Assembly (NCBI RefSeq): GCF_030056815.1
Contig: NZ_JASHKR010000019.1
Coordinates: 40,219 to 104,218, forward strand
Direction of reading: 5' to 3'
Origin: Rhodococcus sp. IEGM 1379
GTDB taxonomy: Bacteria; Actinomycetota; Actinomycetes; Mycobacteriales; Mycobacteriaceae
Length of the DNA: 64,000 bases
Of this stretch, positions 54,620 to 63,816 are shown piece after piece. A program made the position numbers and the translations under genes. Every line of letters begins with the position of its first letter. Position 1 is the stretch's first letter. The notes under the pieces are model-generated. The model did no database searches. It worked only from the letters and a program-made list of their open reading frames with translations, and was not told where the DNA came from.

Positions 54620-55846
54620 ATGTACCTGGATTTGTCCGAGGAGTCGAAGACTCTGCGCAAGGAATTGCGCGCGTACTTCGCCGAGATCATCAACGAAGAC
54701 GACCGCCGCGCGCTGGTCGACCAGACCGAAGGCGGCCCGGTCTTCGACCGCATCCTGCGTCAGATGGGTAAGGACGGCTGGCTGGGTCTGGGCTGGCCGG
54801 AGGAATTCGGCGGCCGGGGTGAGGATCCCGAGGCTTTGTACGTGTTCTACGACGAGGTGATTCGCGCTAATGCGCCGCTGTCGCTGGTCACGCTCAACAC
54901 CGTCGGCCCCGCACTGATCAAGCACGGAACGCAGGCGCAGAAGGACTTCTTCCTGCGGCCGATCCTGGCCGGCGAGTTGATCTTCGCTATCGGATACACC
55001 GAGCCGAACGCCGGTACGGATCTCGCTGCCCTCGAAACCCGCGCGCGTATCGACGGTGATGATCTGGTCATCAACGGCAACAAGATCTTCACCAGCGCCG
55101 GTGTTTTCGCTGATTGGGTCTGGCTGGCTGTGCGCACCGATCCGGATGCGCCGACCCATGAAGGTATTTCGGTAGTGCTGGTGCCCACCAGTGCTCCCGG
55201 GTTCTCTGTCACCGAGATCCATACAATCGGCGGAATCAGTACGTCGGCAACCTATTACGAAGATGTGCGCGTTCCGCTCACCAATGTTGTCGGTGAACTC
55301 AATCAGGGTTGGAAGCTCATCACCAACCAGCTCAACCATGAGCGGGTGGCTCTGGCCGCCCGTGGCGGCGTTGCCAACGAGCTATTTGCCGAGGTAGTCG
55401 AGTGGGCGAAGTCCGAGCCGGCCGGTGACGGCCATGTTTACGATATCGGCTGGGTGCGAGAGAAACTCGCCGAGATCTATGCACTGCTCTGTGCTGCCGA
55501 TCTGATGAACCTTCGGTTGGTCGCGGACGTGGCGGCAAACACCTTGGGCGGCGGAGATTCTGCTGCAGCCAAGATCTTCGGGACCGAAGCCGTCGTGAGT
55601 GCGTACGGAATGCTGCAGGAAGTGCTGGGAGCCAAGGGATTGCTGCGTCCGGGAACGCCCGGTGCGGCCCTCGAGGGTCGCGTCGAGAACTTGGGTCGCC
55701 GCGCGCAGAACAACACCTTCGGTGGTGGTACCAACGAAGTGATGCGTGAGATTGTCGCAGCCAAATGTCTGGGTATGACGCTCGCAGCGCGTCGTCGACC
55801 TGTTGTCGGATCGAAAGACACTGCCGCACTGAACGAGAAGAGCTGA
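54620..55846 (+). CDS. Acyl-CoA dehydrogenase, FadE26-type subunit
   Basis: The 408-residue protein contains LGLGWPEEFGGRGEDPEAL, IGYTEPNAGTDLAAL, INGNKIFTSAG and the C-terminal NNTFGGGTNEVMREIVAAKCLGM. It is followed after one base by a 373-residue partner. Together they match the FadE26-FadE27 (ChsE4-ChsE5) heterotetramers specific for steroid side chains, in which one subunit carries the catalytic Glu and both shape the FAD site. Confidence 0.86.
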   Translation: MYLDLSEESKTLRKELRAYFAEIINEDDRRALVDQTEGGPVFDRILRQMGKDGWLGLGWPEEFGGRGEDPEALYVFYDEVIRANAPLSLVTLNTVGPALIKHGTQAQKDFFLRPILAGELIFAIGYTEPNAGTDLAALETRARIDGDDLVINGNKIFTSAGVFADWVWLAVRTDPDAPTHEGISVVLVPTSAPGFSVTEIHTIGGISTSATYYEDVRVPLTNVVGELNQGWKLITNQLNHERVALAARGGVANELFAEVVEWAKSEPAGDGHVYDIGWVREKLAEIYALLCAADLMNLRLVADVAANTLGGGDSAAAKIFGTEAVVSAYGMLQEVLGAKGLLRPGTPGAALEGRVENLGRRAQNNTFGGGTNEVMREIVAAKCLGMTLAARRRPVVGSKDTAALNEKS

Positions 55847-55847
55847 C

Positions 55848-56969
55848 ATGGAATTCGAATTCGACGACAACCTTTCCGCTGTACGGGATCTGAGTGAATC
55901 GATCTTCGCGGCGAAGTCCGGTGTGGACCGCCTGCGTGAGGTGGAGAGCGCTGGTGGTTTCGACGCAAAACTGTGGAATCTGCTTGCCGAGTCCGACATC
56001 CTCGGTATCGCGCTGCCTGAAGAGGTAGGTGGCGCGGGCCTCGGAATGCTCGGTCTCGCTGCAGTTCTCGAGCAGCAGGGCAGACGCGTTGCGCAGGTGC
56101 CATTGTGGTCGGTTGTAGCGACCGCAGCGCTCCCGATCGCGGAGTTCGGTAGCCCAGAGCAGAAGGCGAAATGGCTACCCGGTCTGCTCGACGGCTCCGT
56201 GATCGTCACGGGCGCGTTCGAGACCGGACACGGAGCCGGCCTGCCGGTCCGGGCCGAGGCGTCGGGTGACGGTTGGACTCTCCGTGGAACCGTTGAATCT
56301 GTGACGGCAGCGGATGTCGCTACGGCACTGCTGGTTCCGGTGGCAATGCCCGGAGGCGATACAAGCGTGATGATTGTGCCCGCCGGCAACCTCGTCCGTA
56401 CCACGCTGAACGTGACCAATCACGAGAGCAACAGTGCGGTGAGCTTCGACGGAGCAGTCGTCACGGCTGCCGACGTTCTTCCGGGTGACGGAACAGCTAT
56501 TTTCGATTGGACGCTGCGACGAGCACGGGTTGCGCTGGCAGCCTTGGCTGTTGGCGTGTGCGAAGAAGCACTGGCCATGACCGCGAAGTACACGTCCGAG
56601 CGCATCCAGTTCGGTCGACCGATCTCCACCAACCAGGCGGTGTCGGTGCGCGCTGCCGATGCGTATCTCGACACCGAGAGCATTCGCTTGACCGCGCAAC
56701 GCGCAGCGTGGCTGATGGACACGGGAGCGGAGAGCGAAGCGGAAGCTGCTGCACTCGTAGCCAAGTGGTGGGCGTCGCGTGGTGGACTGCGAGTCGTCCA
56801 CGCTACCCAGCACCTGCACGGCGGAATCGGCGCTGACATCGACTACCCGATCCACCGCTACTTCCTGTGGGGTCGTCAAATCGCGTTCTCCTTGGGCAGC
56901 GCGGGCGCGGTCGGCATGGAACTGGCCAATGTTCTGGAGAAGGGCGCGTCGATCGGCGCACCTGTATGA
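55848..56969 (+). CDS. Acyl-CoA dehydrogenase, FadE27-type subunit
   Basis: The 373-residue partner of the preceding gene has LPEEVGGAGLGMLGLAAVLE near the N-terminus, ALAVGVCEEALAMTAKYTSERIQFGRPI in the middle and HLHGGIGADIDYPIHRYFLWGRQ near the C-terminus, where FAD-contacting Gln/Gly residues of the family lie. Its stop overlaps the ATG of the next gene (ATGA). Confidence 0.86.
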   Translation: MEFEFDDNLSAVRDLSESIFAAKSGVDRLREVESAGGFDAKLWNLLAESDILGIALPEEVGGAGLGMLGLAAVLEQQGRRVAQVPLWSVVATAALPIAEFGSPEQKAKWLPGLLDGSVIVTGAFETGHGAGLPVRAEASGDGWTLRGTVESVTAADVATALLVPVAMPGGDTSVMIVPAGNLVRTTLNVTNHESNSAVSFDGAVVTAADVLPGDGTAIFDWTLRRARVALAALAVGVCEEALAMTAKYTSERIQFGRPISTNQAVSVRAADAYLDTESIRLTAQRAAWLMDTGAESEAEAAALVAKWWASRGGLRVVHATQHLHGGIGADIDYPIHRYFLWGRQIAFSLGSAGAVGMELANVLEKGASIGAPV

Positions 56970-58039
56970 CCACGGGGGAGAACTTGGCGGTGCGCGTGCT
57001 TCGCGCACCGCAGGGACTTCCACGTGCAGAGGACTTTGCGATCGCCGCAGCCGAGATTCGGCAACCGCAAGACGGCGAGGTGCTGTTCCGGGCCTGTTAT
57101 CTTGCGATCGATCCCAGTGCCCGTCGGCGGCTGCCTGCCTCCGACGGGCGTCCGGGTCCACTCGGCGCGGTGGCCGGGATCGGCGATATCGTTCTGGCCG
57201 GGGTGAGCCCACCGCAGGCAGGCCTCGATGGTGCGTTGGTGGGTGAGGTTGTCGCGTCGCGGCATCCGGAGTTTGCGCCGGGTGACCTGGTACGTGGCGG
57301 GAATACCTGGCAGGTGTTTCACACGGTTCGCGGCGAGTATCTGGACTTGTTGGAGCCACGTCCGGGATTTCAGTTTGAAGCGGAGCTGGGAGTGCTCGGT
57401 AGGCCGGGGTTTGTGGCGTACTGCGGACTGAACTTCGCGGCAAAGCTCGAAGCCGCTATGACGGTGGTAATCTCGGCTGCCGGCGGCGCCGTCGGGATGG
57501 TGGCGGGGCAACTGGCTGCGCTGGCCGGCGCCCGCGTTGTCGGAATAGCAAGTGGTGACAAGGTCGCCTACGTCGTAGACGAACTCGGGTTTGCAGACTG
57601 CATTGATCGGACGAACGAGACGATCGCTGCGGGACTGGCGAGGACCTGCCCGGATGGCGTCGACTTGTACTTCGACAACGTCGGCGGTGAGACGCTGGCC
57701 GCGGTGTTCGAGCAGCTCAACGACTTTGGTCAGGTTGTCGTGTGCGGGATGGCAAGTGAGTACAACGGCGCCGAATCCGATTACGGCCCGCCCCTGCGCC
57801 CGGTCCTTCGTAAACGACTGAGAATTCAGGGCTTTGTGGTGTACGACCATTACGAGCAGTACCCGCGCTACCGTGAATGGGCGCTCGAACAACTCGACGC
57901 GGGACGGTTGCGATACCGCGTGGACGTCGTAGACGGGCTGGAGAAAGCCCCGCTTGCGTTGGCAAGCGTTCTGACCGGCCGGAACCGAGGCCGTCAGCTC
58001 GTGCAACTTGGCCCGGTGCCACAAGTCCTGCGTCAGTGA
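56966..58039 (+). CDS. NADP-dependent MDR oxidoreductase (double-bond reductase-like)
   Basis: The 357-residue zinc-free medium-chain reductase is of the leukotriene B4 12-hydroxydehydrogenase/CurA type. It has YLAIDPSARRRL near residue 48, MTVVISAAGGAVGMVAGQLAALAG as the cofactor site, DLYFDNVGGETLAAVF and RLRIQGFVVYDH. Family members reduce alpha,beta-unsaturated ketones or enals. ATG 56966 overlaps the dehydrogenase stop; an upstream in-frame extension to 56867 is not family-like. It could reduce an enone of the ring or side chain. Confidence 0.82.
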   Translation: MTTGENLAVRVLRAPQGLPRAEDFAIAAAEIRQPQDGEVLFRACYLAIDPSARRRLPASDGRPGPLGAVAGIGDIVLAGVSPPQAGLDGALVGEVVASRHPEFAPGDLVRGGNTWQVFHTVRGEYLDLLEPRPGFQFEAELGVLGRPGFVAYCGLNFAAKLEAAMTVVISAAGGAVGMVAGQLAALAGARVVGIASGDKVAYVVDELGFADCIDRTNETIAAGLARTCPDGVDLYFDNVGGETLAAVFEQLNDFGQVVVCGMASEYNGAESDYGPPLRPVLRKRLRIQGFVVYDHYEQYPRYREWALEQLDAGRLRYRVDVVDGLEKAPLALASVLTGRNRGRQLVQLGPVPQVLRQ

Positions 58040-58095
58040 ACGCGTTTTCAACTTAACCCGACAGTGCGTTTCGGGAGAATGAAAGGTGTATCGGC

Positions 58096-59019
58096 ATGAT
58101 CAGTGAAAACGCCACATCGGCAGGTCTTGCAGTTGTCACGGGTGCGAGCCGAGGAATCGGGCGGGCGATAGCGAGACGTATTGCAGCAGAGGGAATACCC
58201 GTTGCGGCGGTCTCTCGCACGTTGCGTGCGGGTGATGGCAATCTTCAGGGCTCGCTCGAGGAAACCGTCGACATCATCGCGCAGTCCGGCGGAACCGCGC
58301 AGAGCTTTGCCGTCGATCTGGGTGAACCCGATCTCGATCGCGGCGCTCTGATCGCCCGAATCGAGGAAAGCTTCGGGCGCCCGGTGAGCATCCTCGTCAA
58401 CAACGTTGCCGCGTCCCGGCGCTACGAGACACTCTTTGCAGACATGCCGAGAGAGTGGTTCTACGACTCCGTCGAAACGAACGTGTGGAACACCTGGGAC
58501 CTGATGAAGGCGGTCATCCCGAGCATGCGCGCGAACGGTGCGGGATGGATCGTCAATATCTCGTCCCGGCAGGCCGGTCCGCGCGTCGGTCCGCCGTTTG
58601 CGCCGCATCCGCTGGCCGGTTCTGTCTTGTACGGCGGAACGAAGGCGATGATCGACCGCATCAGCACGGGATCCGCGATGGAACTGTACGGCGACAACAT
58701 CGCTGTGAATTCGCTTGCGCCCAACCGTGGCGTCGCGACCGAGCACGCTGCAGCAGCGGTTCCGGGATGGCCGTCCGAACCCGAGGACACGATGGCCGAG
58801 GCGGCGCTGCTGCTCTGCACTGCCGAACCGTCCGAGGTAACCGGCCGAGTGGCGTTCAGCCTGCCACTACTGAAGGAATTCGGACGCTCGGTTCATGCAC
58901 TCGATGGCAGCGGACTGTTGGAGGGCTGGCAACCCGACGATCTCGACGAGAACGGTTTTCCGGGGCACTACCTCACCTTCAATCCGCCGGCGCCGGTGCC
59001 GGCCGAACTGCTGAAGTAG
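58096..59019 (+). CDS. SDR family oxidoreductase
   Basis: The 307-residue short-chain dehydrogenase has VTGASRGIGRAIARRI, a NNVA motif and the Ser-Tyr-Lys set in NISSRQAG and LYGGTKAMIDRIS. GNLQGSLEETVDIIAQSG matches the same insert in the SDR at 50369. It has a longer C-terminal tail with proline-rich end. It lies 56 bases after the MDR gene and just before the CoA ligase, in the same operon. Confidence 0.84.
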   Translation: MISENATSAGLAVVTGASRGIGRAIARRIAAEGIPVAAVSRTLRAGDGNLQGSLEETVDIIAQSGGTAQSFAVDLGEPDLDRGALIARIEESFGRPVSILVNNVAASRRYETLFADMPREWFYDSVETNVWNTWDLMKAVIPSMRANGAGWIVNISSRQAGPRVGPPFAPHPLAGSVLYGGTKAMIDRISTGSAMELYGDNIAVNSLAPNRGVATEHAAAAVPGWPSEPEDTMAEAALLLCTAEPSEVTGRVAFSLPLLKEFGRSVHALDGSGLLEGWQPDDLDENGFPGHYLTFNPPAPVPAELLK

Positions 59020-59029
59020 GGAGCTAGAT

Positions 59030-60694
59030 ATGGACACGTACGCAGAGATAATTCGAAGCCGCGCTGAGGACGACGGAGGTGGTCTTCGGTACGAGGACAG
59101 CTCCTGGTCCTGGCGTGAGGTTGTTCAGGAAAGTGCTGATCGCGCAGCGGCATTGACCGCGTTGATTCCCAAGCCGGACGGCCGTCAGATCCACGTGGGC
59201 GTCCTGCTCGAGAATGTTCCGGACTTCGTATTCTGGCTCGGCGCCGGACCTTTGGCCGGAGCTGCCGTTGTCGGTATCAACGCCAGTCGCAGTGGCGCAG
59301 AGCTGGCACACGACATCAGCCACGGCGACGTGGACATCGTCATCACCGAGAATGCCTTGGCGCATCTGGTCGACGGAACGGGTCATGGTCTTCCACCCGA
59401 GCGCATCCTGAACATCGACAGCCCCGATTATGCCGAATTCCTGGCGCCGTTCCGCGGAGCACCACTACCCGAGGCGGTGCCGACGCCGGAAGAAAAAGCC
59501 CTGCTGCTCTTCAGTTCCGGTTCGACGGGCGCACCGAAGGCGGTGATCGTCGGTCAGGGACGGCTGGCACGCTTGACGGTTGCGATGGTCGATCGGGCGT
59601 CGCTGCGGCGCGATTCCGTGACTTACCTGTGCATGCCACTCTTCCACGGCAATGCCGTAATGCTGAACCTGGCTCCGGCAATGTGCGTCGGCGCGACGGT
59701 TGCCATGACAAGGAAGTTCTCGGCCAGCAAGTTCGGTCCCGACATCCACCGCTACGGCGTCACGTACGTCAACTATGTCGGTCGTGCCCTGTCGTACACG
59801 CTGAGCTGCCCCGAAGATGCCCGGGACGCGCACAGCACGCTTGAGTTGGCCTTCGGTACCGAGGCGTCGGAAACCGACGTCAGACGCTTCTCCGAACGTT
59901 ACGGCTGCACCGTGATGGAGGGTTATGGTCTGAGCGAAGGTGTGTTCCGTATTGGGCGTACGCCCGATACACCTCGGGACTCCCTGGGCATCCCGCAGAA
60001 CGGGCTCGATGTCAGGGTCCTCGACGAGGCGACCGGCATCGAGTGCCCGCCTGCGGAATTCGACAGTGACGGGCGTCTGGCCAATGCCGAGGCCATCGGG
60101 GAGATGGTGGCAGTAGGCCTGGCGCACACTTTCGAGGGGTATTACAAGAACCCTGGGGCGATGGCAGATCGCGTCAAGGGCGCAGATTTTTGGTCCGGCG
60201 ACCTTGCCTACCGCGATTCGGCTGGCTACTTCTATTTTGCGGGACGGTCTTCCGACTGGCTGAGGGTAGACAGTGAGAACTTCTCGGCCGCACCGGTCGA
60301 GCGTGTGCTGCAACGAATTCCGGGAATTTCTGCGGCCCCGATCTTTGCGGTTCCGGATCCTCGGACCGGCGATCAGGTCATGGCAGTTCTCGAGATGGAC
60401 GACGGAGTGAGTTTCGATCCGAAGGCTTTCGGAGAGTTTCTCGGCGAACAGCCTGATATGGGTGCAAAGTGGTGGCCACGCTTCGTGCGGATTGTCGATC
60501 AGATACCTCTCACCGGAAGCAACAAGGTCAACAAGGCTCCTTTGCGCCGAACAGCTTGGGCTGCAGAGGATTCCGTTTTCATTCGGATCGGCAAGACGAG
60601 TGAGTATGCGCCGCTCGGCGATGCCGGACGGCGAGAAATCGAGGCCGAGTTCCGGGTACACGGGCGGTTGGCAATGCTACCGACCGCCGGCTGA
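59030..60694 (+). CDS. Acyl-CoA ligase, FadD17-like
   Basis: The 554-residue AMP-forming ligase has LLFSSGSTGAPKAVIVG (P-loop, about 162-178), MPLFHGNAVMLNLAPAM, EGYGLSEG, SGDLAYRDSAGYFYFAGRSS and the catalytic-Lys region GSNKVNKAPLR. Stretches such as KFSASKFGPDIHRYGVTYVN, VPDPRTGDQVMA and FLGEQPDMGAKWWPRFVRI are strongly FadD17-like; FadD17 activates C24-branched sterol side chains in actinobacteria. It is the probable entry step of the cluster and the last plus-strand gene of the operon. Confidence 0.87.
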   Translation: MDTYAEIIRSRAEDDGGGLRYEDSSWSWREVVQESADRAAALTALIPKPDGRQIHVGVLLENVPDFVFWLGAGPLAGAAVVGINASRSGAELAHDISHGDVDIVITENALAHLVDGTGHGLPPERILNIDSPDYAEFLAPFRGAPLPEAVPTPEEKALLLFSSGSTGAPKAVIVGQGRLARLTVAMVDRASLRRDSVTYLCMPLFHGNAVMLNLAPAMCVGATVAMTRKFSASKFGPDIHRYGVTYVNYVGRALSYTLSCPEDARDAHSTLELAFGTEASETDVRRFSERYGCTVMEGYGLSEGVFRIGRTPDTPRDSLGIPQNGLDVRVLDEATGIECPPAEFDSDGRLANAEAIGEMVAVGLAHTFEGYYKNPGAMADRVKGADFWSGDLAYRDSAGYFYFAGRSSDWLRVDSENFSAAPVERVLQRIPGISAAPIFAVPDPRTGDQVMAVLEMDDGVSFDPKAFGEFLGEQPDMGAKWWPRFVRIVDQIPLTGSNKVNKAPLRRTAWAAEDSVFIRIGKTSEYAPLGDAGRREIEAEFRVHGRLAMLPTAG

Positions 60695-60713
60695 ACGGGG
60701 AACCTACCCGGAC

Positions 60714-60746
60714 CGGGCCCGGAGAACTTACGTTTCTCCGGGCCCG
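60714..60746. terminator. Bidirectional hairpin between converging operons
   Basis: Perfect 13-bp arms CGGGCCCGGAGAA (60714-60726) and TTCTCCGGGCCCG (60734-60746) enclose the loop CTTACGT. It lies between the stops of the plus-strand CoA ligase and the minus-strand SDR. Confidence 0.82.
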
Positions 60747-60752
60747 TTCCGG

Positions 60753-61676
60753 TCAGTTCGTCACACCAGTGGTGTCGAGTTCGATTATGCTGCTCGCTGA
60801 GTAGTTCTGTCCCGCAGGTAATTTCGAGATATACGGCACCATCTGATCTGCAAATTCTTCCACGGTGAACGTGCCGTCGGCAGCCACGAACTTCTGCTGC
60901 ACGGTGGGCGGCGCCATCAAAGCAACCATGTCGCCGTAAACGACGAAGACCTGACCGTTGATCGTCTGGGCTGCCGGCGTAGCCAAGAAGGAGACGAAGG
61001 TAGCGACGCGCTCTGGTGCCATGATGTCGAGACCGCCGTCAGGTTCTCCATCGGCAAAAACCCCGACAGTCATCTCGGTCCGAGCTCGCGGGCAGATGGC
61101 ATTTGCGGTGATGCCGTACTTCTCCAGCCCGCGCGAAGTGGAGAGAGTGAGCGCAACGATACCGGCCTTGGCTGCAGCGTAATTGGCTTGACCTGCGCCC
61201 CCGAGCAGAAAGGCTTCGGACGCTGTGTTGATCACCCGTCCGTACACCGGCCCCCCGGCGGCTTTGCCCGCGGCTCGCCAATGTACTGCGGCCGATCGCG
61301 ACAGTGCCGCATGGCCTTTGAGATGAATCGCGATGACATCGTCCCAGTGCTTTTCGGTCATGTTGAACAGCATTGCGTCACGGGTGATTCCGGCGTTGTT
61401 GACGACGATGTCGAGGCTGCCGAATGAATCGACCGCCGCTTCGACCAGACGATCTCCCAGCGACCAGTCGCTGACGTCGCCGGTCACGGCTACGCCACGG
61501 GATCCGAGAGCCTCGATCTCGCGGACGACATCCTCTGCTGCGGAGCCGATGTCGTTGACAACGACAGATGCGCCACGTGAGGCCAGGGCTAGTGCTTCGG
61601 CACGGCCTAGGCCTGCGCCTGCGCCGGTGACGATCGCGGTGCGGCCGGTGAGATCGGTGGCAAGTGAGTTAGACAA
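60753..61676 (-). CDS. Hsd4A-like SDR (steroid/beta-hydroxyacyl-CoA dehydrogenase)
   Basis: The 307-residue SDR is very close to M. tuberculosis Rv3502c (Hsd4A), a dual 17beta-hydroxysteroid and beta-hydroxyacyl-CoA dehydrogenase. It has VTGAGAGLGRAEALALA, NNAGITRDAMLFNMTEKHWD, the catalytic NTASE..QANYAAAKAG, NAICPRARTEMT and GQVFVVYG. TTG 61676 is chosen: it overlaps the stop of the upstream dehydrogenase gene and gives MSNSLATDL. A longer frame would run back into that gene. Confidence 0.86.
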   Translation of the reverse strand: MSNSLATDLTGRTAIVTGAGAGLGRAEALALASRGASVVVNDIGSAAEDVVREIEALGSRGVAVTGDVSDWSLGDRLVEAAVDSFGSLDIVVNNAGITRDAMLFNMTEKHWDDVIAIHLKGHAALSRSAAVHWRAAGKAAGGPVYGRVINTASEAFLLGGAGQANYAAAKAGIVALTLSTSRGLEKYGITANAICPRARTEMTVGVFADGEPDGGLDIMAPERVATFVSFLATPAAQTINGQVFVVYGDMVALMAPPTVQQKFVAADGTFTVEEFADQMVPYISKLPAGQNYSASSIIELDTTGVTN

Positions 61677-63816
61677 GAGCAGGCTCCCTAGGTAGGCCGA
61701 GAATGAGTTCGCCGATCTGATTGCGGAGGATCTCGGACGTGCCTCCGGCGATGGTTTGGAATCGAACCTCCAGAAAGCTGTGATGGACAGGCTTTTTCGA
61801 TTCACTGTCGCTCGGGAGGAACCCGGAGAGTAGCAGTCCGGCGTCGGCGAGCCTTTGGCCGTGTTCACTGCCGACCAGCTTCAACACCGCACCTTCGGGT
61901 CCCGGTCCGGCGCCGAGTACAGCCATCTCTGCGATGCGGGTGGTGAGTGCCCGCAGGGAAAGGTCTTCGGCCACAAGGTCGGCCACGGTATCGTCCATTC
62001 CGGAGTTCGTAGTGCGCACCACGGTGAACAGATCGTGGATACTGTACGTGACGCCCAGGCCCAGTCGTTCACGGCCGATCGTCACGCGTTCGTTGCCGAG
62101 AGCAGAGCGTGCAACGCCCCACCCGCCGTTGACGTCACCGAGCACATCGGCGTCGGGAACGAACACGTCGTCGAGGAAAACCTCGGAGAAGTGTGAGTCG
62201 CCGGTGATCTGCTTGATCGGGCGTACCTGTACTCCGGGAGCAGCCATGTCGATGAGCATCATGGTGATGCCCTTGTGCTTTCGTGCCTCGGGGTCGGTGC
62301 GGACAGTCGCCATGCCGTGCGTCGACGTCACGCCGCCGCTGGTCCACGTCTTCTGGCCGTTGACGATCCAGCCGCCGTCGACGCGGCGAGCCTTGGTGGT
62401 GATTCCCGCGGCATCGGAACCGGCGCCGGGCTCACTGAACAACTGGCACCATGTCACTGTGCCCATGAGACTCGAATCGACAAAGCGCTCGTGCTGTTCG
62501 GCGGTACCGTGTCCGACAACGGTGAGCAGCACCCATTCGCCGATTCCGTACTGCGGCAGATCAACTGTCGACAGTTCCTCTTCCAGGACCAACTGCTCGA
62601 CGGCACCGGCGCCGCGACCCCACGGCGCAGGCCAATGCGGAACGGCGTAGCCGGAATCAACCAATAGGCGACGCAATTGATCGGCGGGCGCCGCGGTGGC
62701 CTTCTTCACGAATTCACGTGCCTGCTTGCGGTATTCGTCGGCCTCGGCAGGCAGTTCGATGGTCGATTCGCGCCGGATCCCGGCTGCGGTGGCGTCGGCG
62801 ATGTCAGCGCGGGCGACGACGGGGGAGAATGCAGCGTTCAGAGCCCCGGCGCGACGCAGATACAGGTGGGCGTCGTGCTCCCAGGTGTACCCGATTCCGC
62901 CGTGGATCTGGATGCATTTCTGGGCTACCCGCATGGCTGAGGGTAGAGCTGTCACAACTGCGACTGCTGCTGCCAACGAGCTCTGATCCTCGTTGTCGGA
63001 TGCTGCTTGCGCTGCGTCCCAGGCGGCCGCGGTGGACATTTCGCGGTCCACCAGCATGTTGGCAAGTATGTGTTTGACCGACTGGAACGAGCCGATCGCG
63101 CGGCCGAACGCAAAGCGGTCCTTCGCGTATTCGACGGCCAGTTTTGTAGCCGCGGTGATCACTCCGGCGGCTTCGGCGGCAGCCAGAGTACGGCCGATCG
63201 ACACGGCAGGTGCGCCGGCGCCGGCCAGAACTGCAACGGCGTCGACGCTGCCGTTAGTGGTCACTGCCGAGACTCTGCGAGTCGGGTCAAGCGTCGGCGA
63301 CTCCGTTACCTGCACCTGCTCGCGTCGCAGCACGACGACGTCTTCGCCGATCGAGACGAGGAGGATATCTGCCATTGCCGCACAGAGCATCTCTACTGGC
63401 GCAGTCAATTCGACGGACGAACCTGACAGCGTGGCAGAGGTGCTGATCCCGACCGTCGCGACGACGGTTCCGTCAATCAGGCCCGGAAGCAGCGCTTCCT
63501 GTTGCTCGCTGGTGCCCGCTGCCGCGATGACAGCCGACGCCCACACCGTCGGAAACAGTGGCCCGGGTGCCAGCGTCGCCCCCAATTCCTCCACGACTAC
63601 CGTCAATTCCGGCAGACCGAATCCGGCGCCACCATATTCTTCCGGCAGATGGACACCCAGCCATCCGAGTTCCGCGAAAGTCGACCATCCTGAGGGCAAT
63701 TCGTTTGTCGGCTTGTCGAGACGTGCCCGAACTTCGATGAGCGGTTCCGCCCGCGAGATGTATTCACGAACCGACTGTGCGAGGGCGCGCTGGTCTTCGG
63801 AAAGTCCAATTGACAT
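61669..63816 (-). CDS. Second fused acyl-CoA dehydrogenase (FadE34-type)
   Basis: The 715-residue protein has two dehydrogenase domains like the product of 52385: LPEEYGGAGFGLPELTVVVEE and GGIGYTWEHDAHLYLRRAG in the first, WCQLFSEPGAGSDAAGITTK, WIVNGQKTWTSGG and IAGGTSEILRNQIGELILGLP in the second. The C-terminal Gly-rich motif is the canonical AGGTSE here, while the first copy has FGGGTVE. It starts at ATG 63816 behind GAGGTAAT and is followed by the Hsd4A-like gene with an eight-base overlap. Confidence 0.88.
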   Translation of the reverse strand: MSIGLSEDQRALAQSVREYISRAEPLIEVRARLDKPTNELPSGWSTFAELGWLGVHLPEEYGGAGFGLPELTVVVEELGATLAPGPLFPTVWASAVIAAAGTSEQQEALLPGLIDGTVVATVGISTSATLSGSSVELTAPVEMLCAAMADILLVSIGEDVVVLRREQVQVTESPTLDPTRRVSAVTTNGSVDAVAVLAGAGAPAVSIGRTLAAAEAAGVITAATKLAVEYAKDRFAFGRAIGSFQSVKHILANMLVDREMSTAAAWDAAQAASDNEDQSSLAAAVAVVTALPSAMRVAQKCIQIHGGIGYTWEHDAHLYLRRAGALNAAFSPVVARADIADATAAGIRRESTIELPAEADEYRKQAREFVKKATAAPADQLRRLLVDSGYAVPHWPAPWGRGAGAVEQLVLEEELSTVDLPQYGIGEWVLLTVVGHGTAEQHERFVDSSLMGTVTWCQLFSEPGAGSDAAGITTKARRVDGGWIVNGQKTWTSGGVTSTHGMATVRTDPEARKHKGITMMLIDMAAPGVQVRPIKQITGDSHFSEVFLDDVFVPDADVLGDVNGGWGVARSALGNERVTIGRERLGLGVTYSIHDLFTVVRTTNSGMDDTVADLVAEDLSLRALTTRIAEMAVLGAGPGPEGAVLKLVGSEHGQRLADAGLLLSGFLPSDSESKKPVHHSFLEVRFQTIAGGTSEILRNQIGELILGLPREPALV

